A stretch of DNA of 60,807 nucleotides from Paenibacillaceae bacterium. Its GTDB lineage: Bacteria; Bacillota; Clostridia; Lachnospirales; Lachnospiraceae. Shown here piece after piece: positions 17,350-26,011 of the stretch. The stretch spans positions 1-60,807 of the forward strand of contig SVDT01000003.1 of NCBI GenBank assembly GCA_015057775.1, given 5' to 3'. Under the pieces are notes generated by a model. The model saw nothing but the letters and a program-made list of their open reading frames with translations, was not told the origin of the DNA and ran no database searches. Position 1 is the stretch's first letter, and every line of letters begins with the position of its first letter. A program made the translations under genes and the position numbers.

Positions 17350-17984
17350 GAGCCGGCTTGCTCTTCTTGGGAAAACTCTGCTGCCTAAGCTTTACGTAAT
17401 TACCATTCGTGATATCCATGCCGATACACAGATCACTGAATCGACTTTAAAAAATGTCAGCCAGTCTGCAGCCTGAACAGCCCCTTCTGGATATTTTGCA
17501 GGAGGATTTAAGAAACTTTCTGACAGGCAATCACCTCATAGCAGGAATAAGCAATTGCTTTTATCAGATATCTGACATGTCAGAACATTATATTCAATCC
17601 ACTGAGGCAATCAAATGGGGAATCAGGACAGATACGGAGGAAACCATATATCTTTATAATAAATACACGGCTTTTCGGATGTTCAGTTCACTAAAGGATT
17701 ATTTACCCATTGCTTCCTTATGTATCCCTGAACTGTTTGAAATGTATATATCTGATAATAATCAAAACCAGGAATTACTGGACACTCTTTTCCTATATGT
17801 GAAAAGTCCCAAAAGCGCATCTGAAACAGCAAAAGAGCTCCATATTCATAAAAACACATTATTCTACCGCATTAATAAAATTACAGAAAAAGCTGATTTA
17901 GATCTTAACAATGGCGATGACATATTTAAAATTATTCTGACAGAAAAAGTAATACAATATTTAAAAGCAAACCGATACACGTAG
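17348..17984 (+). pseudogene. PucR/CdaR-type regulator remnant (5'-truncated and frameshifted)
   Basis: A first frame (17348-17476) reads SRLALLGKTLLPKLYVITIR and ends at a TGA; a second frame beginning by about 17454 continues LQPEQPLLDILQEDLRNFLT to 17984. Together they match the latter half of PucR/CdaR regulators, ending in the PucR C-terminal helix-turn-helix (SASETAKELHIHKNTLFYRINKI). The N-terminal sensor half is gone and a single-base-type shift separates the frames. The remnant lies head-to-head with a headless MFS gene, so one deletion probably removed both 5' ends and the shared promoter. Confidence 0.7.
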
Positions 17985-18006
17985 GAATGCAGCGGACAAA
18001 TTATAT

Positions 18007-18618
18007 CTAAGTTGTCATATATCTGTCGCTGCAAAGGTCAATTACCGGCTCAATTTCAAAATTCGTCAGCAAGGTAGGGAAAATGCCATTCACCATAAAC
18101 CCCTTTGTCATACTAATCATTTCTTCGGTAGAAAATACGTCGGTATCTGCCCATTGTATAAACATATCAACGAAAACAGATATGGTCATGTTAATTGCCA
18201 AATTAGTCTTGGGGTCATTGCTTTTTGACTGAAATACATTAGGGAATATACTTTTTAGTTTATTTTTATACTTTATTGCAAAAAGAGGCTGCTTATTTTC
18301 TATAACCAGATCATGAAGGTAATCCCCATTGTCATGGAAAATCTTAAAAAGTGCCTTTGCATAATTATCAAGATCTTGGGCTGTTTCAAAGTATTCCATA
18401 CTGATCTGGTCCAATGATTGTAACAGCATATCTTCAATTTCCTCTAAAACGGCATATACGTCCTTATAGTGCAGATAAAAAGTAGCACGGTGCATCTCAC
18501 AGTCATCCGTGATACTTTTTACTGTAATTTTCTCAATTGGCTTTCTTTTATATGTTCTCCAAAACGCATCAACAATTTTTTTTCTTGTTTTTTCTCTTGC
18601 ATTTTCATATATCTGCAT
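18007..18618 (-). CDS. TetR/AcrR family regulator
   Basis: A 203-aa regulator with HTH ITVKSITDDCEMHRATFYLHYKDVYAVLEEIED near residues 31-63 and a C-terminal dimerisation/ligand domain of the type found in many clostridial TetR proteins. AGAGGTG precedes the ATG. It is divergent from the lipocalin-like gene at 18785, and two similar palindromic sites lie in the gap, so it probably controls that gene and itself. Confidence 0.88.
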   Translation of the reverse strand: MQIYENAREKTRKKIVDAFWRTYKRKPIEKITVKSITDDCEMHRATFYLHYKDVYAVLEEIEDMLLQSLDQISMEYFETAQDLDNYAKALFKIFHDNGDYLHDLVIENKQPLFAIKYKNKLKSIFPNVFQSKSNDPKTNLAINMTISVFVDMFIQWADTDVFSTEEMISMTKGFMVNGIFPTLLTNFEIEPVIDLCSDRYMTT

Positions 18619-18642
18619 CTTTTCACCTCTTTTTTAAAATAC

Positions 18643-18653
18643 GACATATTGTC
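18643..18653. promoter_or_regulatory. Candidate TetR operator, copy 1
   Basis: GACA-TAT-TGTC, a perfect interrupted palindrome embedded in ATACGACATATTGTCTAT, 25 bases upstream of the tetR start. A related site at 18706-18722 shares the ATACGACA-A-TGT-TA pattern. Confidence 0.5.
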
Positions 18654-18705
18654 TATAATTGTAAATTGCTTTTTCGTATCTGCTGAATTATACTAATCAC
18701 AAGAA

Positions 18706-18722
18706 ATACGACACAGTGTTTA
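18706..18722. promoter_or_regulatory. Candidate TetR operator, copy 2
   Basis: ATACGACACAGTGTTTA, containing ACAC-A-GTGT, lies about 63 bases upstream of the lipocalin-like gene. It shares most positions with the copy at 18641-18657, which suggests a pair of sites for the divergent regulator. Confidence 0.5.
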
Positions 18723-18784
18723 TATTCTTATATTAAAAGTATTTTATACAATGTCAATAAAAATATTAGAAAAGAGGTATTCTT

Positions 18785-19783
18785 ATGAAAAAAAATTTAA
18801 TGACCAATAGCGGCTTTCCCATGTCAGTTAATCCTTCGGAAGATCTTAAACCCTTACCACACGCACAGATAGATTCCTGGTATATCAAGACGGAATTTGA
18901 AGCTGACGGAAAACAGCTGGGCTTTACCTGGCATCAGATGTTACAAGCTTACGGAAATGAAAAAAAGGTCAGTGCAGAAAGTCTTTTAATGAATGCATCC
19001 GATAATATCTGGCTGAATAACCGCATTCTTTCTTCTGAAAATGAAGAAAACGGCTTTGACTCTGATTCTATGCATTGCTACTCATCCTGGGGAGATCTAA
19101 ACGGAGATATGAATCATATGTCCCTTGACTTAATAATTGATGGAAATGAAATTCACATGACTTTCGTACCCAATGGTGAAATTCTGTATAATGGCGGAAC
19201 CGGCCTGATTGAAATTGGGAACACCGGCTCCTATCAATATTCATTTCCACAGATGAAAATGGAAGGCACATTTATTCTCCAGGGCCATGAATATAAAGTA
19301 AAAAATGCCCACGCATGGTTCGACAGGCAATACGGTATCCCTGCAAGCCGTCCATCTGAATTAACATTTGCTCCGGGTCAAAACAGCTGGCTGTGGATTG
19401 GTTTATCACCCCTTATGAATCAGCTGGGAGCTGTATCACTTTGGGATATTTATTCCACAGATAAACGATTTGCTTTCGGAACATTTCTGCATGAGGATGG
19501 TATTATGACAAATGCATCCATCGATATTTCCTATGATGATATCTGGATAAGCAGGAAAACCGGACATTCCTATCCGAATACCATTCATATAGCTATCCCT
19601 TCCGAAGATTTTAATGTAACCCTTACCAGCCTTGCCAAGGGACAGGATGCTGAATTTGTTCATGAAATCAAGCTATTATCCGGCTGTCAGTGTCTCTATC
19701 ATATTACCGGAACATACAGAGGAGAAAAAATAGACAGGGCAGTTGATGTAGAAATGATTGGAGATGTGTGCGGAGAAAAATAA
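18785..19783 (+). CDS. Lipocalin-like (AttH/CrtC-type) domain protein
   Basis: A 332-aa protein without a signal peptide or membrane helix. Tandem beta-rich segments end in KNAHAWFDRQYG and SWLWIGLSPLMNQLGAVSLW, the signature of the AttH/CrtC lipocalin-like fold, whose members include carotenoid 1,2-hydratase and hydroxyneurosporene-synthase-like proteins. No carotenoid genes are present, so the substrate is unknown; binding or modification of a hydrophobic small molecule is inferred. It has a good ribosome site (AAGAGG), its own terminator, and a divergent TetR regulator, suggesting induction by a small hydrophobic compound. Confidence 0.75.
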   Translation: MKKNLMTNSGFPMSVNPSEDLKPLPHAQIDSWYIKTEFEADGKQLGFTWHQMLQAYGNEKKVSAESLLMNASDNIWLNNRILSSENEENGFDSDSMHCYSSWGDLNGDMNHMSLDLIIDGNEIHMTFVPNGEILYNGGTGLIEIGNTGSYQYSFPQMKMEGTFILQGHEYKVKNAHAWFDRQYGIPASRPSELTFAPGQNSWLWIGLSPLMNQLGAVSLWDIYSTDKRFAFGTFLHEDGIMTNASIDISYDDIWISRKTGHSYPNTIHIAIPSEDFNVTLTSLAKGQDAEFVHEIKLLSGCQCLYHITGTYRGEKIDRAVDVEMIGDVCGEK

Positions 19784-19793
19784 ATAATAGAAA

Positions 19794-19828
19794 GCAGGCT
19801 GACTTATGGATTAATCCGGTCAGCCTGC
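19794..19828 (+). terminator. Intrinsic terminator after the lipocalin-like gene
   Basis: Perfect 10-base arms GCAGGCTGAC and GTCAGCCTGC with a 15-base loop, followed by a T-rich stretch. Confidence 0.75.
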
Positions 19829-19865
19829 ACTTATTTAACTTCATCATTTTTTATCATCGCAAAAG

Positions 19866-22040
19866 TCAGTAACTACTATAAAAGGTATGAATTCCTTTTG
19901 ACACTTCCCAGTGCTTATCCCCAATGATTATATACGCGTCCACAGGAGTCTCTATTTCATATCTCCATAGGTCATCGGCTTTTTTCCATTCTGAACGAAT
20001 CGTTCCGTATCTGGTTTCCACAGCAGCTTTTAAGAAATCCAACCGTTTATCCGGATTTGGTGAAATGATTACTTTTTCGTAACCCGGAAATTCTTCCAGT
20101 TTTTTAATACCGGCAGCTACACCGTATACCCAGTCAGCAACCGCACCGTATGCATAGTGATTATAAGAATTCATATCTGAACTCCAAAAATCTCCGTTTT
20201 CCCTGATCCCATCCCAATGTTCCCATATGGTAGTAGCACCCTTGGTAATGGGATACAGCCAGGAAGGATATTCTTCACGAAGCAGTAAGGTATAGGCTAA
20301 ATCAATATAGCCATACTCACTTAAAACATGCAGAAGATATGGGGTTCCAACAAAGCCTGTCTGCAGCTGGATCCCACACGCTTTCACCATGACAGCAAGC
20401 TGATCGGCAAGCTCCTGGCAATCAGGTGCTAAGTTAAAATATGCTGCAAGAACACATTCCGTTTGAGTGAGGCATTTTGGATATCTCTCTTGAAAAGCAG
20501 ATATGATACGCTCATATAGTGCTTCATAATTTGATACGTCTTCTTCCAATACCTTACCTGCTTTAATGACCAGTGAAGCAGAATGAGCATAAAAAGCAGA
20601 GGCTATGAAATCTTCTCTGCTGGAACCCTTATAGCTTCCAGCGGGTGCATCAAGGCCAAGCCAGTCTCCGAAATGCTCTCCTCCTGTCCATAAATTTTTA
20701 TCTTTCGTATGCTCCGTGATGTAATCAACCCACTTCTTCATGCTTGTAAATTGAGCAGAAAGTATCTGGGAATTTCCATATGCCAAATATAATTCCCATG
20801 GACAGATTGTAGCCGCATCAGCCCAGGCAGCACTGCTTTCTCCCCCCAATAAGTCTGGTATTACATGACCGACTCGTCCGTTTTCATCCTGGTCAGCCAC
20901 CAGATCCGATAACCATTTAGAAAAAAATTTTTCTACATTATAATTAAGTGCTGCAGTTCTGATAAATACCTGCGCATCCCCGGTCCAGCCCAATCGCTCA
21001 TCACGTTGAGGACAGTCCGTAGGAACATCCAAAAAGTTGCCCTTCTGCCCCCATATAATGTTGTCAAAAAGCTGATTGAGCTTCGAATTAGAACAGCTTA
21101 AATAACCGGTGCGTTTGATATCAGAGTACACAACAACTGCTGTAAAATTTTCTGGTTTCGCACACTCCACACCTCCGGGAAACTGATCTATCCTGATATA
21201 GCGGAATCCAAAATATGTAAACTTCGGTTTATAGGTCTGCTTACCCTCCTTGCAGATATAGAGATATTTCGCCTTGGCACTGCGATAATTTTCAGTATAA
21301 AAATTGCCCTCTTTGTCTAAAACTTCAGCATGAGACAGTTCTGCTTTATCGCCTTTTTTCCCATCAATCGTCAATTCCACATAACCGGTTACCTCCTGAC
21401 CGAAGTCTACCACAACTTCTCCCTTAGGCGTCTGAAACAGCCTGGCTGCATAAACACGCTCCCTCTCTCTGATCTCCTCCCCCTGCTGCGGAATCAGGGT
21501 ATGGAAAGGTCCATCAAAAATCTGAACACGGGCATGGTCACTGAGATCCGTGCAATAGGAAGCATCATAGGTTTCACCATCATATATTTCTGAAAAACGG
21601 ACATTACTTAAACCAGAGTTCCAGGTCGTATCCGTCAGAACCACTTCCTCCGTTCCGTCCTCATAATGAATTTCAATTTGCGCCAGAAGCCCCGCAGGTG
21701 ATTTCTGCAGCTCTTTTTGCGTTTTCGATTCTTCCCAGCCAACTAATCTGCTTCGATACCAGCCTTTTCCAACCGTTACAAGCAGCTGATTTTCTTCTTT
21801 TAACTGTTCCGTTATATCATATTCCTGATATTGCAGCCTCTTTTGATAACTGGTCCAACCAGGGGCAAGAATATATTCTCCTACTCTTTTTCCATTCAAC
21901 ACTGCTTCATAAACACCTGTTGCAGTGATAAACAGCCTCGCTTTCTTAACCTTCCCTTTTGGACAAAAGCTTTTTGAAAACAGCGGACAAACCTCCCCTG
22001 TTTCAGATGATGGCATGATCCATTTTGCCTTCCATTCCAT
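19866..22040 (-). CDS. Alpha-L-rhamnosidase (GH78)
   Basis: A 724-aa GH78 enzyme. The ATG at 22040 (MEWKAKWIMPSS) is seven bases after GGAGGT; an ATG two codons earlier is too close. N-terminal beta domains carry ARLFITATGVYEAVLNGKRVG and FTYFGFRYIRI, followed by the (alpha/alpha)6 catalytic barrel with DVPTDCPQRDERLGWTGDAQ, which holds the acidic active-site residues, and TTIWEHWDGI. No signal peptide, so it is cytosolic and acts on imported rhamnosides. It fits with the rhamnogalacturonan cluster at the right end of the window, although it is 33 kb away. Confidence 0.93.
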   Translation of the reverse strand: MEWKAKWIMPSSETGEVCPLFSKSFCPKGKVKKARLFITATGVYEAVLNGKRVGEYILAPGWTSYQKRLQYQEYDITEQLKEENQLLVTVGKGWYRSRLVGWEESKTQKELQKSPAGLLAQIEIHYEDGTEEVVLTDTTWNSGLSNVRFSEIYDGETYDASYCTDLSDHARVQIFDGPFHTLIPQQGEEIRERERVYAARLFQTPKGEVVVDFGQEVTGYVELTIDGKKGDKAELSHAEVLDKEGNFYTENYRSAKAKYLYICKEGKQTYKPKFTYFGFRYIRIDQFPGGVECAKPENFTAVVVYSDIKRTGYLSCSNSKLNQLFDNIIWGQKGNFLDVPTDCPQRDERLGWTGDAQVFIRTAALNYNVEKFFSKWLSDLVADQDENGRVGHVIPDLLGGESSAAWADAATICPWELYLAYGNSQILSAQFTSMKKWVDYITEHTKDKNLWTGGEHFGDWLGLDAPAGSYKGSSREDFIASAFYAHSASLVIKAGKVLEEDVSNYEALYERIISAFQERYPKCLTQTECVLAAYFNLAPDCQELADQLAVMVKACGIQLQTGFVGTPYLLHVLSEYGYIDLAYTLLLREEYPSWLYPITKGATTIWEHWDGIRENGDFWSSDMNSYNHYAYGAVADWVYGVAAGIKKLEEFPGYEKVIISPNPDKRLDFLKAAVETRYGTIRSEWKKADDLWRYEIETPVDAYIIIGDKHWEVSKGIHTFYSSY

Positions 22041-22130
22041 AAACATTACCTCCGTACTGTTTCATAATACAGGCTTCTACACACTTGCTAATTTTATCTC
22101 TTCTATCTCTCTGCTTACAATACTCCAGTT

Positions 22131-23576
22131 TTATAAAATTGTAATCCGATTCCGTCCGTTTTTCTTAGAATGGTATAGCGCCGCATCAACTTTCTTTACC
22201 ATCTGCTCCATACTAAGTTCTTCATCCACCTCTGAAATTCCTACACTAATGGTCACATGGTAACCTTCTTTCTTTTCCTCGCTTTTCAATGAGTCCATAA
22301 ACCATTCCATGATTTGCTTTGCTTCATCCAGTCCCACCGTCAAGATACCAAAAAACTCGTCTCCGCCCCATCGTGCTGCGATTCCATTTTCGCCTATTGC
22401 ATGTTGTAAGTCTTCCCCTACCATTGCAATGACTGAATTTCCAAATATGTGGCCGTATGTATCATTAATATCTTTAAAATGGTCAATGTCAAACATAAAC
22501 AACGTTTTTTTCGTCTTCCGGTGCTTTCGAAGAAATGCCAGATACCGTTTGGAAAATTGCTTTCGATTAGGAAGTCCTGTTAACTCATCCGTATTCTCAA
22601 TGTTTACAATACGCAGATTGCAGTTGATAAAAACAGATGTGGAAACTACGATACAGGCAGCCAGTGCAACCAACATAAAAAATATATTGCTTTTTACGCG
22701 TTCCTGAAACACCTGGCTAATGGAACTGGTATCCATCTCAAAAACCAAATACCAGCCAAGTATTTTATCATACTGGGTGATTAAGCATTTTCGCTTCCCT
22801 TCCGATGTATACCACTGCATGATTGGGGTTTCTGACTGATTTAATTGAAGGCGTTCTGTAATCCCAATCCGTTTTTGCAGTTCTTCTTCGCTGATAAAGA
22901 TATCGGTATTCCCTTTAAAAGAAGTTTCAGCTCCCATCACATTAATGATATGTACCGACAAACCATAATCTCTTTCATAAGAATAGATCGTATCACCCAA
23001 GGAATCAACCTGTAACCCTACTCCAATTACACCCAGAAGTGTTCCATCAATGCCTTCCACACGAAAATTAACAAAGACCGTTATATAGTCTTCCTTCGTT
23101 TCATTGGTGTCTACCTCAAGATCATACTCATTACCGGATCTAATAAAATTATAATACCAGATGTCATGATCATCTGTCTTTGAAATAGTCTTGTTAAAGC
23201 CGTCCTGATAATAATAATTTCCTGTTTCTGCTGAAATACAAAACACTGTGGTATATCCATATTTATTCCGATACGTGTTCAAATAATTATATAACTGTTT
23301 CAGGTATGTATCATTTCCAACATTTTGGGGTTCCTGTGAAAGCCATTTTTTCAGGAATTCATCATTCGCCATTGTTTTAGAAACCATCACTGGTTTCGTC
23401 ATAGCGTCTTCCACATGGCTGGAAATATCTTTATTAGACAGGCTTAAAATATTTTCCAAATGTTTTTCTGCCAGGTCCTGGTACGCGGTGGTATCTCGAT
23501 AAACGATACCGATAAATCCAATTACAATGGAAATGATGATAATGAGATTGCTGAGTAGTAGTATATGCTTTTTCAC
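22131..23576 (-). CDS. Membrane-bound diguanylate cyclase with extracellular Cache sensor
   Basis: A 481-aa protein: TM1 at about residues 8-28, an extracellular dCache sensor (about 30-290), TM2 near 300-320 and a C-terminal GGDEF domain. The GGDEF domain has FMFDIDHFKDINDTYGH and the intact active-site loop RWGGDEFFGIL, so it should make cyclic di-GMP. There is no RxxD inhibitory site five residues before the loop, suggesting no product feedback. It lies directly upstream of the rhamnosidase gene on the same strand, with about 90 bases between. Confidence 0.93.
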   Translation of the reverse strand: MKKHILLLSNLIIIISIVIGFIGIVYRDTTAYQDLAEKHLENILSLSNKDISSHVEDAMTKPVMVSKTMANDEFLKKWLSQEPQNVGNDTYLKQLYNYLNTYRNKYGYTTVFCISAETGNYYYQDGFNKTISKTDDHDIWYYNFIRSGNEYDLEVDTNETKEDYITVFVNFRVEGIDGTLLGVIGVGLQVDSLGDTIYSYERDYGLSVHIINVMGAETSFKGNTDIFISEEELQKRIGITERLQLNQSETPIMQWYTSEGKRKCLITQYDKILGWYLVFEMDTSSISQVFQERVKSNIFFMLVALAACIVVSTSVFINCNLRIVNIENTDELTGLPNRKQFSKRYLAFLRKHRKTKKTLFMFDIDHFKDINDTYGHIFGNSVIAMVGEDLQHAIGENGIAARWGGDEFFGILTVGLDEAKQIMEWFMDSLKSEEKKEGYHVTISVGISEVDEELSMEQMVKKVDAALYHSKKNGRNRITIL

Positions 23577-23901
23577 ATTTGCTCCTCTTGGTCATACCCT
23601 TGGTGTATTTTTAGCTAGAATATCTTTCTTATTATATACAATAAACCACGTCATTTCTACAATATAATTATATGCTTTCGAAAATTAAGTTAAAAAGCTT
23701 TTTCATTCGATATCCTATCCATCAACCAGATGGAGGGGTGGGACTTCTATCGTTCATACGCGTAGAGAATTTATATCGTTTTCTTTAAAGGGTATATCCA
23801 GTTAAAGAAACCCAGGAAATAGTTGACAATCTCTGCATATGCTGTATCATTAATTGAGTAGTTGCATGGTTATATGTTTTTTTACGTTTGTGGAGGTTTA
23901 T
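23577..23901 (+). promoter_or_regulatory. Intergenic region with promoter for the lipoprotein gene
   Basis: This divergent gap holds TTGACA (23823-23828), a 16-base spacer and TATCAT (23845-23850), facing the lipoprotein gene. No conserved RNA structure or ORF with a ribosome site was recognised in the rest. Confidence 0.55.
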
Positions 23902-24339
23902 ATGAAGAGAATCTGCATTTTTTTAATCATTAATTTAATGTTTATATTGGTTGGGTGTACAACTAGTGAATATATTGATAAGTCCACCTTCTCTGAGGTG
24001 GAATCTAATACTTTAAAGGACAACACGATTAATAACAATGAAGAAATCTTGGATTTACCAAAAGAATTATATAAAATTGAAAACTCTGCATATGCTCAAC
24101 CTTTGCGTTATGATTTTATAGTCGCGGATAATACAGAATTCACTATTACCGTATCCAATGAATCTGGAGACTTCAAGCTTGGAATAAAAGATAAGGACAC
24201 AAAAGACTTTGTGTACCCAATGAAAGAATATCAATCTGGCTCCGATACCGTGACACTAACAAAAGGGAATTATAGCATTATAGTAACAGAACGCAAATTC
24301 ACTGGTAGTTATCATATAATAGGCACTACGGTAGAATAG
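23902..24339 (+). CDS. Unrecognised lipoprotein
   Basis: The ATG at 23902 (MKRICIFLIINLMFILVGC) follows GGAGG and begins a lipoprotein signal peptide with lipobox LVGC. The 145-aa product has a Ser/Asn-rich linker and then a beta-rich domain (RYDFIVADNTEFTITVSNE to NYSIIVTERKFTGSYHI) that looks like a small carbohydrate-binding or jelly-roll-like fold, but I do not recognise a named family. It adjoins the accessory patch at 24.5-25.9 kb. Confidence 0.65.
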   Translation: MKRICIFLIINLMFILVGCTTSEYIDKSTFSEVESNTLKDNTINNNEEILDLPKELYKIENSAYAQPLRYDFIVADNTEFTITVSNESGDFKLGIKDKDTKDFVYPMKEYQSGSDTVTLTKGNYSIIVTERKFTGSYHIIGTTVE

Positions 24340-24522
24340 CATTTGCTAATTTCTTTTCCAACTTGGGTTCAAACTAAATTGGCTGATTTCCATACGTGGG
24401 ATTGGAGGGGATAGGCTTCCTATCTGCTTGCTTAATAGCTAATTCGCTTCATAAATTTGTTCCATCAATTTCTTACTGAAATACAGGTTTATAATATCTA
24501 CTTCCAACATTGTCTTAAATCG

Positions 24523-24567
24523 TACCCCAATCTTTCATTAAAACATGATATATCGCGATATTTTACG
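24523..24567 (+). repeat. Imperfect 45-bp direct repeat, left copy
   Basis: TACCCCAAT at the left end and GCGATATTTTACG at the right end match the block at 25904-25948 exactly, with the same 45-base length; about 34 of 45 positions agree. The two copies flank the HTH remnant and DUF4160/DUF2442 genes. Confidence 0.55.
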
Positions 24568-24645
24568 TTAATCTTGTCTATTCTATTTTGGTCGTAAAAG
24601 TCTGAAATACCCTTATATAGCGCACTTCCCAAGCCCTTCCCTACA
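24568..24645. other. Intergenic stretch inside the repeat-bounded patch
   Basis: AT-rich, with no ORF that has a ribosome site and no recognisable RNA structure. The HTH remnant begins directly after it without a normal start. Confidence 0.4.
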
Positions 24646-24804
24646 GTTCATAAGGTAAAGAAAGATGGAATTATGGGACAAAACGCATACACAACACTAA
24701 TGAATGGTACTGCAAAGTTAAGTGCGGATATCATTGACCGCTGGTGTAAGGAGTTAAATTGTCAGCCTGGGGACTTGATGGAGCATGTACCAGACAAAGA
24801 ATAA
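24646..24804 (+). pseudogene. HTH (Cro/C1-type) regulator fragment
   Basis: An open frame without a credible start encodes KKDGIMGQNAYTTLMNG then AKLSADIIDRWCKELNCQPG and ends DLMEHVPDKE. This matches the C-terminal two thirds of small Cro/C1-type HTH proteins of the YozG/HTH_26 type that commonly accompany integrative elements. The N-terminal helix is missing, so this is a remnant. Confidence 0.65.
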
Positions 24805-24965
24805 AAAGGTTCATTATAATAGGGAAATAAAGAATTAATACAAAAAGGATAAATTAACGATGGTAAGCTATTCAGATAATGAAAGAAAAGAGATTTAAGT
24901 GATTCTACACTAACTTGCATATCACTATCTTATCATGGTATAATAAAACAAAGGACGGTGATAAA

Positions 24966-25226
24966 ATGCCTGAGATATCATTATTCTATGGTATACGCAT
25001 AACTATGTACTATAACGACCATACGCCACCACATTTCCACGCTGAGTACAATGGTAATAAAGCATTGGTTGATATTATTAACATTCAAGTTATAAAAGGG
25101 TCATTGCCTAATAAACAATTACGTTTAATACTTGCATGGTGTACAATCCATCAAGACGAATTAATGCAAAACTGGGAACTCACAAAAGATCAAAAGCCAT
25201 TAAACAGAATTAATCCTTTAGTATAG
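24966..25226 (+). CDS. DUF4160 domain protein
   Basis: From the ATG at 24966 (MPEISLFYGIRITMYYND) with GGTGAT upstream, 86 aa. The motif MYYNDHTPPHFHAEYNGNKA is diagnostic of DUF4160. The gene pairs with a DUF2442 gene 11 bases downstream, a very common pairing on mobile and accessory DNA. Toxin-antitoxin function has been suggested for such pairs on genomic grounds; I treat that as inference. No membrane segment. Confidence 0.85.
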   Translation: MPEISLFYGIRITMYYNDHTPPHFHAEYNGNKALVDIINIQVIKGSLPNKQLRLILAWCTIHQDELMQNWELTKDQKPLNRINPLV

Positions 25227-25237
25227 GAGGGGTGAAT

Positions 25238-25522
25238 ATGCAAGATTATTTTCCTGTAGTTGTACAAGTGATACCTTTTGACAATTACCATGTGCAAGTA
25301 TTTTTTGATGATGGAAAAATCGTCGAGTATGACGCATCAGGTCTTTTACAAGGTGAAGTCTTTAAGCCATTACAAAATATTCAGGTGTTTAAAGACACAT
25401 GTACTGTCTTAAATGACACTCTTGCTTGGGACATAACAGGGGATAGGAACCCAAGTGAATGCATAGACCTTGATCCGTTCATGCTTTATGAACTAGAATC
25501 TATTAACCATTTGATTGCATGA
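25238..25522 (+). CDS. DUF2442 domain protein
   Basis: From the ATG at 25238, seven bases after AGGAGG; a GTG two codons upstream is less likely. The 94-aa product contains HVQVFFDDGKIVEYDASGLL and LAWDITGDRNPSECIDLDP, typical of DUF2442. It is cotranscribed with the DUF4160 gene, and a terminator follows. Function unknown; a partner or antidote role for DUF4160 is possible. Confidence 0.85.
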   Translation: MQDYFPVVVQVIPFDNYHVQVFFDDGKIVEYDASGLLQGEVFKPLQNIQVFKDTCTVLNDTLAWDITGDRNPSECIDLDPFMLYELESINHLIA

Positions 25523-25553
25523 AACATATAAAAATTAAATATTTATAACAAAA

Positions 25554-25582
25554 AAAGGCGGTCATGTGAACCGTCTTTCTTT
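25554..25582 (+). terminator. Intrinsic terminator of the DUF4160-DUF2442 unit
   Basis: Arms AAAGGCGGT and ACCGTCTTT around a 7-base loop, followed by CTTTG, about 30 bases after the DUF2442 stop. Confidence 0.65.
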
Positions 25583-25903
25583 GTGTTTAGCCTTATTGTC
25601 GGCTCTATCATCGGAATACACATCGAATCCTTATTATTCCTGTGTTGCTATAAAACTGCTGTTTGCTAGTGTCATGTGATAGTGCTGTTACAATACCCCT
25701 GTGGCGCACCAGAATGTCCATACAGACGTTTAACTGTCACAGATATTTTTCCCCATATGTGATTTTTAGGCACTAAAATAAGCCTACAGGCTCATATTTC
25801 TATAAGCATATAGACTTATTTAGATGTCCAAATTTATATATTATATAAGTCTTTTATTCAACAGTTTCCGTACCCCACAAAGCACTTTGCTATACCTCAT
25901 TCA
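25583..25903. other. Gene-free AT-rich stretch before the right repeat
   Basis: No ORF with a ribosome site. It contains TATA-rich runs and a short block GTACCCCA (25870-25877) that echoes the start of the flanking repeats, which suggests decayed integrative-element DNA. Confidence 0.35.
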
Positions 25904-25948
25904 TACCCCAATTTCACGATAAAAGGTGTTATTCGGCGATATTTTACG
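25904..25948 (+). repeat. Imperfect 45-bp direct repeat, right copy
   Basis: Same length and same ends (TACCCCAAT ... GCGATATTTTACG) as the copy at 24523-24567, lying 1,381 bases away. It marks the right edge of the accessory patch, just before the end of metA. Confidence 0.55.
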
Positions 25949-26011
25949 ATACTTTGAAAATTGCACACAGCTCTTTAAAATGCCGTAAACACGCTATTTT
26001 CCTTACATTTC

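Noticed and set aside
25980..26011. SAM riboswitch or T-box for metA
   Set aside because: metA lies four bases after ligA in an operon and no leader structure is present upstream.
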